Source of the DNA: Oceanisphaera marina
Lineage (GTDB): Bacteria; Pseudomonadota; Gammaproteobacteria; Enterobacterales; Aeromonadaceae
Length of the DNA: 44,985 bases
NCBI RefSeq assembly: GCF_014643915.1
Contig: NZ_BMKE01000021.1
Span: 1-44,985, forward strand
Direction: 5' to 3'
Below the pieces are notes generated by a model that made no database searches, was not told the DNA's origin, and worked only from the letters and a program-made list of their open reading frames with translations. Shown here piece after piece: positions 35,391 to 44,984 of this stretch. Position 1 is the first letter of the stretch; each line of letters opens with the position of its first letter. The translations under genes and the position numbers were made by a program.

Positions 35391-35864
35391 TCAGCCCTCG
35401 CGTTTGGCACACATCAGTTCCGCGGTACACACTACCTCGCCGTCTACGGTGGCCACACCGGTAAACTTGGCGATACCACGACGCTCTTTAAGATAGACCA
35501 CATCCAGCACCAGTTGATCTCCTGGCACGACCGGACGCTTGAAACGGGCGTTATCAATAGAGGCAAAATAATACAGTTCGCCGGGCTTGGGTTTGCCCAC
35601 CATTTTAAAGGCCAGAATGCCGGTGGCCTGGGCCATGGCTTCCAGGATCAACACACCCGGAAAAACAGGTTTACCCGGAAAATGACCGGTAAACATAGGC
35701 TCATTGAAAGACACGTTCTTGATGCCTCTCAGGGTCTTGCGCTCAGGGCTAATTTCATAATGTGCCACCTTGTCTACCATCAAAAACGGGTAGCGGTGCG
35801 GCAACAGTTCCAGAATTTCCTGGATATCCAACTGATTCTGTTCTGTATTCAGTTCGTTATTCAA
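35391..35864 (-). CDS. fabZ: 3-hydroxyacyl-ACP dehydratase FabZ
   Basis: 157 residues with a hot-dog fold. It dehydrates 3-hydroxyacyl-ACP in fatty acid elongation and so competes with LpxA and LpxD for the same substrate, which explains its place among the lpx genes. Catalytic H61 ([13 protein letters not shown]) and E75 (LILEAMAQ) are visible, and [13 protein letters not shown] is the usual N-terminal block. It follows lpxD by 22 bp. The binding site is weak, perhaps part of dosage balance with lpxD. Confidence 0.97.
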   Translation of the reverse strand: MNNELNTEQNQLDIQEILELLPHRYPFLMVDKVAHYEISPERKTLRGIKNVSFNEPMFTGHFPGKPVFPGVLILEAMAQATGILAFKMVGKPKPGELYYFASIDNARFKRPVVPGDQLVLDVVYLKERRGIAKFTGVATVDGEVVCTAELMCAKREG

Positions 35865-35886
35865 AATGTAACCCTACCAATTGTAC

Positions 35887-36909
35887 TTAATTTTTTTTGT
35901 CTGACTGCTTTTCAAGCCGGTTCAACCGCTTGTGCATATCATCGATGCGCATTACCCGAGCCGCCGTTTTACGCCATTCTTTGTTTGGCTGCAACGGAAT
36001 ACCGGAAGAGTAGATGCCTGGCTCTGTGATGGGTCGCATGACCATGCTCATGCCGGTGATCGTCACCCCATCACAAATCTCTATGTGGCCGTTGATCACA
36101 ACGGCGCCGCCAATAATACAATATTTACCGACTTTTAGACTACCCGCCATTACGGTGCCACCGGCCACGGCGGTGCCATAGCCAATGTTGACGTTGTGGG
36201 CAATCTGACACTGATTATCGATAATCACGTTATCGGCGATGCAGGTATCACCCAGGGCGCCGCGGTCTATGGTGGTGCAGGCGCCAATTTCGACCCGATT
36301 ACCAATAACAACGGCACCCAGCTGCGGGATCTTGACCCATTCGCCCTTGTTGTTGGCATAGCCAAAGCCATCAGCACCAATCACGGACCCCGATTGTACC
36401 AGACAGTCCTCTCCCAGGGTGACTCTGTGATAAATACTCACATTGGCCCATAACCGGCTGCGAGCCCCCAGGCTGGCGTTTTTGCCGATAAAACACCCCG
36501 AGCCAATCACCACCCCATCGCCCAGCGTCACGCCCGACTCGATAACGGCATTGGCACCAATGGCGACTCCCTGGCCCAACACGGCATCGTCGGCGATCAC
36601 GGCGCTGGGATGAATATCAACCGCAGGCTGCGGCGTGGTATCCAGCGCCTGAGCGGCCAGGGCAAAGCCAAGATACGGGTTGTCCATCACCAGACTGGGC
36701 ACGGGACACAAGGCCTGATCGGCTGGTTTGACAATAACCGCACCGGCTTTGGTCCCTTCAAGCAGATGGTGATATTTGTCGTCCGTCAGAAAAGCCACTT
36801 CATCCGGTCCGGCTTTATCCAGGGTGTTTACACGGCGAATAACAACGCTTGCATCACCCTTAAGGTCTGCATTCAGAAGCTGTGCCAGTTCTTGTAACGT
36901 GATTGTCAT
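35887..36909 (-). CDS. lpxD: UDP-3-O-acylglucosamine N-acyltransferase
   Basis: 340 residues (341 in E. coli). It adds the second hydroxyacyl chain in lipid A synthesis. An N-terminal nucleotide-binding domain (about 1-100) is followed by hexapeptide beta-helix repeats (about 100-300) with the catalytic His in QIAHNVNIG and a C-terminal helix ([15 protein letters not shown]) seen in the E. coli trimer. The ATG at 36909 (AAGAG upstream) is preferred to the TTG two codons earlier. 12 bp after skp. Confidence 0.97.
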   Translation of the reverse strand: MTITLQELAQLLNADLKGDASVVIRRVNTLDKAGPDEVAFLTDDKYHHLLEGTKAGAVIVKPADQALCPVPSLVMDNPYLGFALAAQALDTTPQPAVDIHPSAVIADDAVLGQGVAIGANAVIESGVTLGDGVVIGSGCFIGKNASLGARSRLWANVSIYHRVTLGEDCLVQSGSVIGADGFGYANNKGEWVKIPQLGAVVIGNRVEIGACTTIDRGALGDTCIADNVIIDNQCQIAHNVNIGYGTAVAGGTVMAGSLKVGKYCIIGGAVVINGHIEICDGVTITGMSMVMRPITEPGIYSSGIPLQPNKEWRKTAARVMRIDDMHKRLNRLEKQSDKKN

Positions 36910-36921
36910 AACCAAAAGCTC

Positions 36922-37425
36922 TTACTTGCTAACCCGACTGATCACCTGCTGGGTGATATCGAGGCTGGGTGAAACATGAATAACGGCGCCGCGCTCAATA
37001 ACCAGATCGATACCTTGTGACTGGGTAATGTCGTTAATGGCACCTTGAATACGCTTTAACATTTTTTGGCGTTCTTCGTGCTCACGACGCGCCTGATCTT
37101 CTTCCAGGGTGCGACGTTTTTGCACATAGGTACTCTGCATTTCGTTCAGCTTTTTCTGGGCATCGGCTTTTTGCTGATCGTTCATGAATGCCATGTCTTT
37201 TTGCTGCTTTTCAATGAAGGTGCGACCGTCCGCTTCCAGCTTTTGCACTTCTTTAACCCGGCTGCTGAACTCGCCTTTCAGTTTGTTGGCAACCTGTTCG
37301 CGCTGGGGCATTTTCTGAAATACCGCCGCCGTGTCGACCACGGCAATCTTGGTATTCTGCGCATAGGCCATACCCGCGCTCATCATGAGAGCCAATACAC
37401 CAAACACTTTAATCATCTGTTTCAA
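36922..37425 (-). CDS. skp: periplasmic chaperone Skp (OmpH)
   Basis: 167 residues. A signal peptide (about 1-23, ending AYAQ) is followed by a small beta core and a long helical hairpin rich in Lys, Glu, Gln and Arg (about 50-135), the tentacles of the trimer that hold unfolded outer-membrane proteins on the way to BamA. The start is TTG: AAGGAG lies exactly 7 nt before it, while the first ATG is 9 bp further in and 16 nt from that site. It is separated from bamA by a 470-bp repeat cassette. Confidence 0.95.
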   Translation of the reverse strand: MKQMIKVFGVLALMMSAGMAYAQNTKIAVVDTAAVFQKMPQREQVANKLKGEFSSRVKEVQKLEADGRTFIEKQQKDMAFMNDQQKADAQKKLNEMQSTYVQKRRTLEEDQARREHEERQKMLKRIQGAINDITQSQGIDLVIERGAVIHVSPSLDITQQVISRVSK

Positions 37426-37586
37426 AGTTATTCTCCTTTTAAATCAATGTGAGGAGTGAAGGTAAAGCGTGAAGAGAACAAGCCACCTAATCCACAGGTT
37501 CGGTGTTATGTCGCCCTATTCACTATTCACAGAGGTCGAATACTCTTGCTTAAAATAAGCCGACCCTACAAAAACACACCCAACCC

Positions 37587-37679
37587 TGTAGTTCGGCGCT
37601 TCAGCTGCCGGTCCTGCGTTAGCAGGATTTATTGTAAATCCCGCTAAGGCGGGAGTGCCAGCTAAAGCGGCACCCTACA
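37587..37679 (+). repeat. TGTAG-CTACA element, copy 6
   Basis: It starts TGTAGTTCGGCGCTTCAGCT; the first stem is one pair shorter (CGGC/GCCG). First of a tandem pair. Confidence 0.8.
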
Positions 37680-37695
37680 AAAACACACCCAACCC

Positions 37696-37789
37696 TGTAG
37701 TTCGGCGCTTCAGCTGCCGGTCCTGCGTTAGCAGGATGTATTTTTAAATCCCGCCGAGGCGGGAGTGCCAGCTAAAGCGGCACCCTACA
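37696..37789 (+). repeat. TGTAG-CTACA element, copy 7
   Basis: It is 109 bp downstream of copy 6 and nearly identical to it, with TGTATTTTTAAATCCCGCC in the middle linker. Confidence 0.8.
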
Positions 37790-37898
37790 AAAACACCGAG
37801 ATCCTGGCGTTCGTCAGGATGACGGCTAAAACGCCGCTCCTGCAAGTTCGGGGTTGGCTTGTTCGCTTCTCCCTTCACTCTTTACCCTTCACGAATTT

Positions 37899-40373
37899 TT
37901 AAAACGTTCTACCGATATTGAAGTTGAATATTTCGGTTTGATCGCCTTCTACTTCTTTCAGCGGTGCCGCCAACGAGAACACCAGCGGGCCCAGAGGTGA
38001 CAGCCACTGCATGCTCACACCTGCCGAGGCACGGATGTTGGACGGATCACCAAAGTCATAAATCAGGTCACAGTTGCTGGCACAGTTGCCGGCGTAGTCG
38101 GCCGAATAGTTGGTGTTCCATACCGTACCTACATCCATGAATACACTGGTACGCAACGAACGCTGCAGATCTTCACCGGCAAACGGCGTCGGCACTATCA
38201 GTTCGGCGGACGCCGCCACCAGGGCGTTGCCGCCTATGGTGCTGTCGTCACCACGATAATCAGGATTACCTGGCGTACCATCGTTATAAACAGCCCGCGG
38301 GCCTACCGAGTTGCTCTTGAAACCACGCAGGGTATTAAAGCCACCGGCATAATAGTTTTCAAAGAACGGCAGACGCTGTGCGCCCGAGTCCGTATCGCCA
38401 TAACCATCACCGTAAGAGGCGCGGAACTTGCCGGCCAGCACCCAGTTGTGCTCGCGGTCCAGCGGGAAGTAATGGGCATCGTCGAAGCTGGTTTTGTAAT
38501 ACTGCAAATCCGAGCCCGGCACCGTCACTTTAAGCGACAGATTCTGGCGATCACCCGCAGTCGGGAAGTAACCCCGGTTCAGGGTATTACGAGTCCAACC
38601 GGCGGTAATATCAAAGGTATCGAAGCTGATTTCGTTGCTGCCCGCCACCTTGTCGCCATGTAACGCCCAAAAATCATTCAGCTGTTCATAGCTGTCACTG
38701 GGCTTGCCCAGGGTATTGTGCTCGTAACCCACACTGAAGTTGAGTCGGTTATCTTCGTTAACCGGAAAACCGCTTAATGCGCGTACGCCGTACAAGGTGC
38801 TGTCGTAGTCGGCTATGTTGGCGTCTCGGGCATCAAACTGACGATAATAAATACGTCCACCCAGGCTCACACCATCCACGGTAAAATACGGATCGGTATA
38901 ATCCAGAGAAACATCTTTCGAGTAGTCGTTCATCTGGGAATTGATGCCCACCCGGTTACCGGTACCCAGGAAGTTCTCCTGCTGCAAACCGGCCTGAATG
39001 CTGAAACCCGAATCGGTACCAAAACCCACACCAAAGTTGATGGAGCCGGCGGGTTGTTCTTTAACGTTAACATCCAGATCCACTAGATCCGCTTCGCCCG
39101 GCACACGGCGGGTTTCCACTTCAACGGTTTCAAAATAACCCAGACGGTTCAAGCGAGTACGCGACTGCTCTATGTCTTCGCTGGACAGGCTGGCCCCTTC
39201 CATCTGGCGCATTTCGCGGCGCAGCACTTCATCTTTGGTGATGATGTTGCCGCCAAAATTGATGCGGCGCACATACACCCGGCTGCCCGGATCGATATTC
39301 ACCACCAACTCGACTTTTTTGCTGGCTTCGTCTATTTGCGGAAAGGTCGACACCTTGGGGTAGGCATAGCCAAAACGGCCCAGAAACTTGGACAGCACTT
39401 CTTCCATGTGGGCCACGTCGGCGGCGGAATACAAATCGCCCGCCTGCAGGGGGACCAGGGCTTCCAGTTCAGACCGTCGATCCACCAGGTTACCGCGCAA
39501 GTTAACACCGGATACGGTATAACGCTCGCCTTCGCTCACGTTCAGGGTGATATACACGCCTTCCTTGTCGGGAGACATGGCGACTTGAGTCGAGCTGACT
39601 TCGGCTTTCAAATAACCTCGGTCACGATAGTAGGAACGCAGGGTTTCAATATCGCCGGCCAGCTTTTGCTTTTGGTAGCGCTGGTCGCCCATAAAGTTCC
39701 ACCAGGGTACGCTGTCGGACAGTTCAAGCTGAGACAACAACTGCTCTTCACTGAACGCCTTGTTGCCCACAATGTTGATTTGCTTGATTTCGGCGGCGGC
39801 GCCTTCCACAAATTCAAACTTCAAATCAACCCGGTTACGCGGCAACGGCGTTAATACCGCCTTCACCTTGGCCGAGTATTTGCCCACACCGTAATAGAAG
39901 TCTTCCAGGCCTTTTTCAAGCGAGCTGAGAGTCGTACGATCCAGAGGCTCCCCCACCCGCACGCCGGCGCCTTCCAGGCTCTGGTTAAGTTGCTCTTCTT
40001 TTATTTCTTTATTGCCGCTGAAGCTGATGCCGGCAATGGTGGGCCGCTCGGTCACCTGCACCACTAAAATGCCGTTGTCGCGCAGTAATTGTACGTCTTC
40101 GAAGTTACCGGAGGCATACAGACTCTTGATGGCCGCCGACAGACGCTCGGCGTCTACTTCTTCACCCACCCGCACCGGCAGGCTGAGCAAGGTGGCGCCC
40201 AGAGTCACCCGTTGCAAGCCATTAACCTGAATGTCCTGCACCACAAACGGAGTCATACCGCTCTGAGCCTGGGCCATCATACTGGCCCCCAGCAAACAGG
40301 TAGCCACCAGCGTATTGGTAAAAGCGGGGGTCTTCACCGCCTTTTGGTTTTTTGCCCTTTCTTTAACTGACAT
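37899..40373 (-). CDS. bamA: outer membrane protein assembly factor BamA
   Basis: 824 residues. A signal peptide with a long basic N-terminal region ends near MAQAQS (about residue 37). Five POTRA domains follow (about 45-445), then a 16-strand barrel to the C-terminal Phe (NIGRTF) needed for insertion. The L6 loop motif RGF lies at 683-685 ([10 protein letters not shown]). It inserts outer-membrane proteins with the Bam lipoproteins and is essential. Two Cys (about residues 764 and 768) sit in an extracellular loop as in E. coli. A repeat cassette separates it from rseP, so it probably has its own promoter. Confidence 0.98.
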   Translation of the reverse strand: MSVKERAKNQKAVKTPAFTNTLVATCLLGASMMAQAQSGMTPFVVQDIQVNGLQRVTLGATLLSLPVRVGEEVDAERLSAAIKSLYASGNFEDVQLLRDNGILVVQVTERPTIAGISFSGNKEIKEEQLNQSLEGAGVRVGEPLDRTTLSSLEKGLEDFYYGVGKYSAKVKAVLTPLPRNRVDLKFEFVEGAAAEIKQINIVGNKAFSEEQLLSQLELSDSVPWWNFMGDQRYQKQKLAGDIETLRSYYRDRGYLKAEVSSTQVAMSPDKEGVYITLNVSEGERYTVSGVNLRGNLVDRRSELEALVPLQAGDLYSAADVAHMEEVLSKFLGRFGYAYPKVSTFPQIDEASKKVELVVNIDPGSRVYVRRINFGGNIITKDEVLRREMRQMEGASLSSEDIEQSRTRLNRLGYFETVEVETRRVPGEADLVDLDVNVKEQPAGSINFGVGFGTDSGFSIQAGLQQENFLGTGNRVGINSQMNDYSKDVSLDYTDPYFTVDGVSLGGRIYYRQFDARDANIADYDSTLYGVRALSGFPVNEDNRLNFSVGYEHNTLGKPSDSYEQLNDFWALHGDKVAGSNEISFDTFDITAGWTRNTLNRGYFPTAGDRQNLSLKVTVPGSDLQYYKTSFDDAHYFPLDREHNWVLAGKFRASYGDGYGDTDSGAQRLPFFENYYAGGFNTLRGFKSNSVGPRAVYNDGTPGNPDYRGDDSTIGGNALVAASAELIVPTPFAGEDLQRSLRTSVFMDVGTVWNTNYSADYAGNCASNCDLIYDFGDPSNIRASAGVSMQWLSPLGPLVFSLAAPLKEVEGDQTEIFNFNIGRTF

Positions 40374-40504
40374 GGTCTGACTCTATCCTTGTAAGTAATT
40401 TTATAAACTAAACTCGGGAAAGCGAGTGAAGGGTGAAGCGTAAAGAGTAAAGTGGTCAACCCGACGCCTTACGTTTCACACCTCACGGCTAGATCATTAT
40501 CAAT

Positions 40505-40532
40505 CGTAGGGTCGAATGAATTCGACCCTACC
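40505..40532. repeat. 28-bp palindrome, copy 2
   Basis: CGTAGGGTCGAAT, GA, ATTCGACCCTACC, differing from 23072-23099 only at the first base. Both copies are preceded by ATCAAT and followed by AAAA and CACCGGCACC. Confidence 0.75.
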
Positions 40533-40549
40533 AAAATACACCGGCACCC

Positions 40550-40726
40550 TGTAGCCCGGCGCTTTAGCTAAGTGGATACTCATCATTTCAGCCCACTGCG
40601 AATATTCACTGGATATTCGATTAAGCTGAAATGATTCGTCACGGCGAGGCAGGCTCGCCCCTGCGTTAGCAGGATTTATTTTAAATCCCGCTAATGCGGG
40701 AGTGCCAGCTAAAGCGGCACCCTACA
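40550..40726 (+). repeat. TGTAG-CTACA element, copy 8, interrupted
   Basis: The left 20 bp (TGTAGCCCGGCGCTTTAGCT) and the right part from CTGCGTTAGCAGG to CTACA are intact. At 40570-40660 a 91-bp sequence replaces the usual GCCGGTC. The insert itself contains the arms CATTTCAGC/GCTGAAATG and CGAATAT/ATATTCG. Confidence 0.75.
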
Positions 40727-40891
40727 ACTCAATGTGAAGTGTAAATGGTGAAGAGTGAAGGGGGGCTCCATACCGGCCCAAAAAACAGATCCTGACGTTC
40801 GTCAGGAAGACGGCTAGCACACCGTCTCTGCAAGTTCGGGGTTGGCTTGTCCGCTTTACCCTTAACTCTTCACCCTTCACCCTTCACAACC

Positions 40892-42241
40892 TCACAGCCG
40901 AGCAAAATCGTTAAACAGCGCTAACCCCATCAACATCATCAATAAGGCGGCTCCAATTTTAAAACCGATTTCCTGAATTTTTTCTGGCACGGGTCGCCCG
41001 GTAACGGCTTCTACCAGGTAAAACAGCAAGTGGCCGCCGTCCAGCACCGGTAATGGCAACAAGTTGATAATGCCCAGGTTAACGCTCACCAGCGCCATAA
41101 ACCCTAAAAAATACACCAGGCCGTATTCGGCGGTGGCGCCAGCGCCCTTGGCAATAGAAATGGGGCCGCTTAGGTTATCAACCGACACCACGCCTGTTAC
41201 CAGCTTGCCCAGCATCTGAAAGGTCAGCACCATTAAGTCCCAGGTGCGACCAATACCGGCGCCAATGGCATCCAGCGGCCCGTAACGCAGATCGAAACGA
41301 TATTCGTCGGCTACCTGCTCTACTTCAGGCGCCACACCGGCATAGCCAAACACCCGCTGTGCACTTTCGCGACGCTCGGGCGTTAACGCCAGGCTCAGCC
41401 TCTGACCATTGCGCAGCACTTCAAGTTCCATTTCAATCTCGGGTGAGGCCTGTACCTGATTGACCAACTGACGCCAATCGGTAAGTGGCTCGCCATTTAT
41501 CGCCTGCAATACATCGCCAGGCTGTACGCCAGCGGCACTGGCCGGACCATTATCCACCACCTGCGCCACGGTAAGCGTAAGCTGTGGTCCTACCGGCACC
41601 AGTCCCAAGGCACCGATGGGCGATTCCTGATCGGGATCAAATTGCCAGTTGGCCAGATCAATGCGCGCTTCGCTGCGCTGACCGGCATTATTCTGAACTT
41701 CAAAGCGGGTTTCATCGTCACCCAGGCGAGCCAGCAACGCAAAATTGACCTCTTCCCAGGTGCGCACCGGCTTGCCATCGATACCGACTATTTCCATGCC
41801 CGGCGTCAGCCCGGCTTCGGCCGCCGGAGACGACATGGTTACGTCATCAAGTACCGGCTTTACTGCCGGCACACCAATCAAAAACATCAACCAGAAGGCA
41901 AAAACGGCAAACACAAAATTTGCCATGGGGCCCGCCACCACGATGGCCATTCTCGCCCATACCGACTTATGGTTAAAGGCCTGATCTTGCAGCTCGACCG
42001 GTACATCATCCACCCGGCCGTCCAGCATTTTAACGTACCCACCCAGGGGGATCATGGCCAGCACATATTCGGTGCCGTCTTTACCCATGCGCCGCCAGAT
42101 AGCCTTGCCAAAACCGATGGAAAAACGTTCCACCTTGACGCCATTGCGCCGTGCTACCCAAAAGTGGCCGTACTCGTGCACCGCCACCAATATTCCCAGC
42201 GCGACAATAAAGGCGCCCAGGTTCCATAAAATACCACCCAT
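40892..42241 (-). CDS. rseP: RseP, intramembrane site-2 protease
   Basis: 449 residues (450 in E. coli). This M50 zinc protease in the inner membrane cleaves RseA in the sigma-E envelope stress cascade and clears remnant signal peptides. The zinc motif HEYGH is at 22-26 in the first membrane segment; two PDZ domains lie in the periplasm (about 115-310), and PLPVLDGGHLLFYLVE carries the third ligand Asp. I start at 42241, where TAATG overlaps the dxr stop by one base; a 10-residue extension is rejected. Substrate BamA-folded porins are made by the next gene. Confidence 0.97.
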   Translation of the reverse strand: MGGILWNLGAFIVALGILVAVHEYGHFWVARRNGVKVERFSIGFGKAIWRRMGKDGTEYVLAMIPLGGYVKMLDGRVDDVPVELQDQAFNHKSVWARMAIVVAGPMANFVFAVFAFWLMFLIGVPAVKPVLDDVTMSSPAAEAGLTPGMEIVGIDGKPVRTWEEVNFALLARLGDDETRFEVQNNAGQRSEARIDLANWQFDPDQESPIGALGLVPVGPQLTLTVAQVVDNGPASAAGVQPGDVLQAINGEPLTDWRQLVNQVQASPEIEMELEVLRNGQRLSLALTPERRESAQRVFGYAGVAPEVEQVADEYRFDLRYGPLDAIGAGIGRTWDLMVLTFQMLGKLVTGVVSVDNLSGPISIAKGAGATAEYGLVYFLGFMALVSVNLGIINLLPLPVLDGGHLLFYLVEAVTGRPVPEKIQEIGFKIGAALLMMLMGLALFNDFARL

Positions 42242-43431
42242 TATCGCTTCCCTATTTCTGCTGCGGCACACCGTCGTGCCTGATTATCGAGCGCTATAAT
42301 GTCATCCAGATTATCCACCTGCGTGCTACCCAATTGCTGCATCACCGCCTCGTTGACTGTGGCAATGCCCATAAAACTCAATTTGCCGGCCAAAAAAGCC
42401 GCCACTGCCGCTTCGTTGGCGGCATTCAGCGCCGTGGTGGCACCCTGGCCACTGGCGCAGGCGTCTATCGCCAGCTGCAAGCAAGGATACCGCGCCATGT
42501 CTGGCGCCATAAAGCTTAAATCGCCCAGGGTACAAAAATCGAGCGGCGCCACACCCGAGGCAATCCGTGCCGGATACGCCAGGGCATGGGCAATGGGGGT
42601 CATCATATCTGGCTGGCCCAGCTGCGCCAATACCGAGCCATCGGAATACTGCACCATGGAGTGAATAACCGACTGCGGATGCACCAATACCTGCAACTGA
42701 TTAGGGGCGGCATTAAACAACCAGCGGGCTTCTATATATTCCAGGCCCTTGTTCATCATGGTCGCCGAATCAACGGAAATTTTCGGGCCCATGCTCCAGT
42801 TGGGGTGTGCCACCGCCTGGGCCGGCGTTACCGCCGCCAACTGTTCAACCGGGGTGTAACGAAAGGGTCCGCCCGAACCGGTGAGTAAAATTTTACTGAC
42901 TCCGGCATCGCTCAGGCAGCCGCGTCCCGGATTTTGTTGCAGAGTAGTTGGCAGGCACTGAAAAATAGCATTGTGTTCACTGTCTATCGGCAACAGCTCG
43001 GCACCATGGCAGTGCACCTTGTCGATAAACAGCTCACCGCTCATCACCAGCGCTTCTTTATTGGCCAGTAACACCCGCTTGCCCGCCTCAACCGCAGCCA
43101 GAGTCGACAATAAACCGGCCGCGCCCACAATAGCGGCCATGACGGTGGTCACTTCCGGCTCGGCGGCCACCTCACATAATGCCTTGGCGCCGCTCAATAC
43201 CTGAGTGGGGCAACCATGCTGTGCCAGCTCATGGCGCAAGGTTTTGGCGGCGGTATCATCCACCATCACCGCATAGCGAGGTGCGAACTCGAGGCAATCG
43301 GCCAGCATGCGCACCACATTCTGGTGTGCGCTAAGGGCAAACAGCGTAAAGCGCTCCGGGTGCTGGCGCACTACCGCCAGAGTACTCTGACCAATAGAGC
43401 CGGTAGCACCGAGTATGGTTAGCAACTCCAT
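42241..43431 (-). CDS. dxr: 1-deoxy-D-xylulose 5-phosphate reductoisomerase
   Basis: 396 residues (398 in E. coli). It converts DXP to 2-C-methylerythritol 4-phosphate with NADPH, the first committed step of the MEP isoprenoid pathway, supplying undecaprenyl and quinone chains. The NADPH loop GATGSIG is at residues 8-14; DSEHNAIFQ and [17 protein letters not shown] hold the metal ligands; TGSGGPFR is the flexible substrate loop. GGGAGAAG precedes the start. It is coupled to rseP by TAATG. The order cdsA-dxr-rseP is that of Vibrio, Shewanella and Pseudomonas. Confidence 0.98.
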   Translation of the reverse strand: MELLTILGATGSIGQSTLAVVRQHPERFTLFALSAHQNVVRMLADCLEFAPRYAVMVDDTAAKTLRHELAQHGCPTQVLSGAKALCEVAAEPEVTTVMAAIVGAAGLLSTLAAVEAGKRVLLANKEALVMSGELFIDKVHCHGAELLPIDSEHNAIFQCLPTTLQQNPGRGCLSDAGVSKILLTGSGGPFRYTPVEQLAAVTPAQAVAHPNWSMGPKISVDSATMMNKGLEYIEARWLFNAAPNQLQVLVHPQSVIHSMVQYSDGSVLAQLGQPDMMTPIAHALAYPARIASGVAPLDFCTLGDLSFMAPDMARYPCLQLAIDACASGQGATTALNAANEAAVAAFLAGKLSFMGIATVNEAVMQQLGSTQVDNLDDIIALDNQARRCAAAEIGKR

Positions 43432-43467
43432 CTTCTCCCCCCCACTAAAAACGAGGCTGAGAGTTGG

Positions 43468-43576
43468 GCGGCAGAGGCGAGTGCTCGTGAGCAGACCTTC
43501 TGCGCCAGGGATGGCGCAGCAGAGCCCCCATGGATGGGTTTACGGCAAGTCTGCGTTCGAGTTTCGCCTCTGCCGC
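43468..43576 (+). repeat. structured three-stem repeat, copy 3
   Basis: Outer arms GCGGCAGAGGCGA (43468-43480) and TCGCCTCTGCCGC (43564-43576) are perfect, followed inward by CTCG with CGAG and GCAGAC (43491-43496) with GTCTGC (43548-43553). Inside are hairpin CTGCGCCA/TGGCGCAG, the linker CAGAGCC, hairpin CCCA-TGGA-TGGG and TTTACGGC. It fills the cdsA-dxr junction. Confidence 0.75.
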
Positions 43577-43600
43577 TGAATGTGACTCGATTTATCATCA

Positions 43601-44476
43601 TTAACCTAACAACCAGACGACGACAACAAACACCGGCAGTGCCGCGGTAAGACTATCAATGCGGTCCATAATGCCGCCGTGGCCGGGCAGGATATTACCC
43701 GAGTCTTTAAGGCCGGCTTCGCGCTTGAACATGCTTTCTGCCAAATCACCCAGCACAGAAGCAAACACAGAGACAATTGACGCCACCAGCAATACCACGC
43801 TGGTATGCATCGGCAAGGCCATACTTTGGGTAACGATCAGAGCCAGCACGCTGGCCGCCACTACGCCACCTACCATGCCTTCTATGGTTTTACCCGGGCT
43901 GACATTGGGGCACAGCTTGTGTTTACCAAAGGCTTTGCCTGCAAAATATGCACCTGTGTCTGCCACCCACACCAGTGACATCACAAACAACAGTAACCAG
44001 GCGCCATAATGAGCGTCCTGATCATACTGATAGCTGCGCAGCACCAGCAGGGCCCAATAAAACGGCACCAGCGTCAGCATGGCAAACAGCGCTTTCAAAC
44101 CCGGCTGCTCTCGCCAAAAACCGGCGCTGCGCGGAAAGGTCAGCACCAGGCCCAACGCCAGCAGCCACCAGATACTGCCCGCCCCCAATACCCAGACAGC
44201 CGAGGCTTGCAGGCCGCTCAATAAACTCTCTTCACCCGTGGAGCCCAGCCATAACTGACTCTGGGGAATAAAGGCCATAGAGCCGATGAGTATCAGGGCC
44301 AACGACACCATGAACACACTGGTTTTCTGTGGATCAATAAAGTTGCCCCACTCCCGGGCCGCCAGTAAAAACACGCCCCCCGCAAACAAGGAGAAATACG
44401 TCAGTGGCAGCAAAAACATGGCGGCCAACACCAGGGGAACCAGGCATAAAGCCGTGATAATTCTAAGCTTTAACAA
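43601..44476 (-). CDS. cdsA: phosphatidate cytidylyltransferase
   Basis: 291 residues (285 in E. coli). This inner-membrane enzyme with about eight hydrophobic segments makes CDP-diacylglycerol from CTP and phosphatidate. The family signature is complete near the C-terminus: SMFKREAGLKDSG followed by LPGHGGIMDRID. I start at a TTG (44476), giving MLKLRIITALCLVPLV, which matches the E. coli N-terminus; GAGG lies 7 nt upstream. An in-frame extension upstream runs into repeat DNA. The usual neighbour uppS is not in view; a block of tandem repeats lies upstream instead. Confidence 0.95.
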   Translation of the reverse strand: MLKLRIITALCLVPLVLAAMFLLPLTYFSLFAGGVFLLAAREWGNFIDPQKTSVFMVSLALILIGSMAFIPQSQLWLGSTGEESLLSGLQASAVWVLGAGSIWWLLALGLVLTFPRSAGFWREQPGLKALFAMLTLVPFYWALLVLRSYQYDQDAHYGAWLLLFVMSLVWVADTGAYFAGKAFGKHKLCPNVSPGKTIEGMVGGVVAASVLALIVTQSMALPMHTSVVLLVASIVSVFASVLGDLAESMFKREAGLKDSGNILPGHGGIMDRIDSLTAALPVFVVVVWLLG

Positions 44477-44643
44477 AATAAATCCTCTTTTTAAAAGTGA
44501 GGAGTGAAGGGTGAAGAGTAAAGGGGGAAACACCAGACTCATCACTCCTTACGCCTCACCCTTTCTTACCGTGAGGGGCACACCATACCGGCCCAAAAAA
44601 CAGATCCTGACGATAGGCAAAATAACAAAACACACCGGCACCC

Positions 44644-44737
44644 TGTAGTCCGGCGCTTTAGCTGCCGGTCCTGCGTTAGCAGGATGTATTTTTAAATCCC
44701 GCCAAGGCGGGAGTGCCAGCTAAAGCGGCACCCTACA
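44644..44737 (+). repeat. TGTAG-CTACA element, copy 9
   Basis: First of three tandem copies. Third hairpin TCCCGCC-AA-GGCGGGA. Confidence 0.85.
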
Positions 44738-44767
44738 AACACATCAACCCCCAACCACACCGCACCC

Positions 44768-44861
44768 TGTAGCCCGGCGCTTTAGCTGCCGGTCCTGCGT
44801 TAGCAGGATGTATTTTTAAATCCCGCCTAGGCGGGAGTGCCAGCTAAAGCGGCACCCTACA
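44768..44861 (+). repeat. TGTAG-CTACA element, copy 10
   Basis: Second of three tandem copies. Third hairpin TCCCGCC-TA-GGCGGGA; only the loop differs from copy 9. Confidence 0.85.
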
Positions 44862-44890
44862 AACACATCACCCCCAACCACACCGCACTC

Positions 44891-44984
44891 TGTAGCCCGG
44901 CGCTTTAGCTGCCGGTCCTGCGTTAGCAGGATGTATTTTTAAATCCCGCCAAGGCGGGAGTGCCAGCTAAAGCGGCACCCTACA
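44891..44984 (+). repeat. TGTAG-CTACA element, copy 11
   Basis: Third tandem copy, ending one base before the window edge. Almost identical to copies 9 and 10. Confidence 0.85.

Larger units (their letters stand above)
37447..37893. repeat. composite intergenic cassette 5 (tandem elements)
   Basis: Boundaries GTGAGGAGTGAAGGTAAAG and CACTCTTTACCCTTCAC are inverted. Inside are a degraded form of the 28-bp palindrome (near 37527-37568), two tandem TGTAG-CTACA elements, CCGAGATCCTGGCG with its complement, and CTGCAAGTTCGGGGTTGGC. It separates bamA from skp, which are otherwise usually adjacent. Confidence 0.6.
40424..40888. repeat. composite intergenic cassette 6 (interrupted element)
   Basis: Boundaries GTGAAGGGTGAAGCGTAAAG and CTCTTCACCCTTCAC are inverted. 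Inside are a 28-bp palindrome (40505-40532), one TGTAG-CTACA element with an insertion, internal GTGAAGAGTGAAGG, CATACCGGCCCAAAAAACAG, CCTGACGTTCGTCAGG and CTGCAAGTTCGGGGTTGGC. Confidence 0.6.

Noticed and set aside
34624-35496. Long plus-strand frame (290 codons) opposite lpxA
   Set aside because: It lies antisense to lpxA and fabZ, has no family pattern or binding site, and is explained by the codon bias of the real genes.
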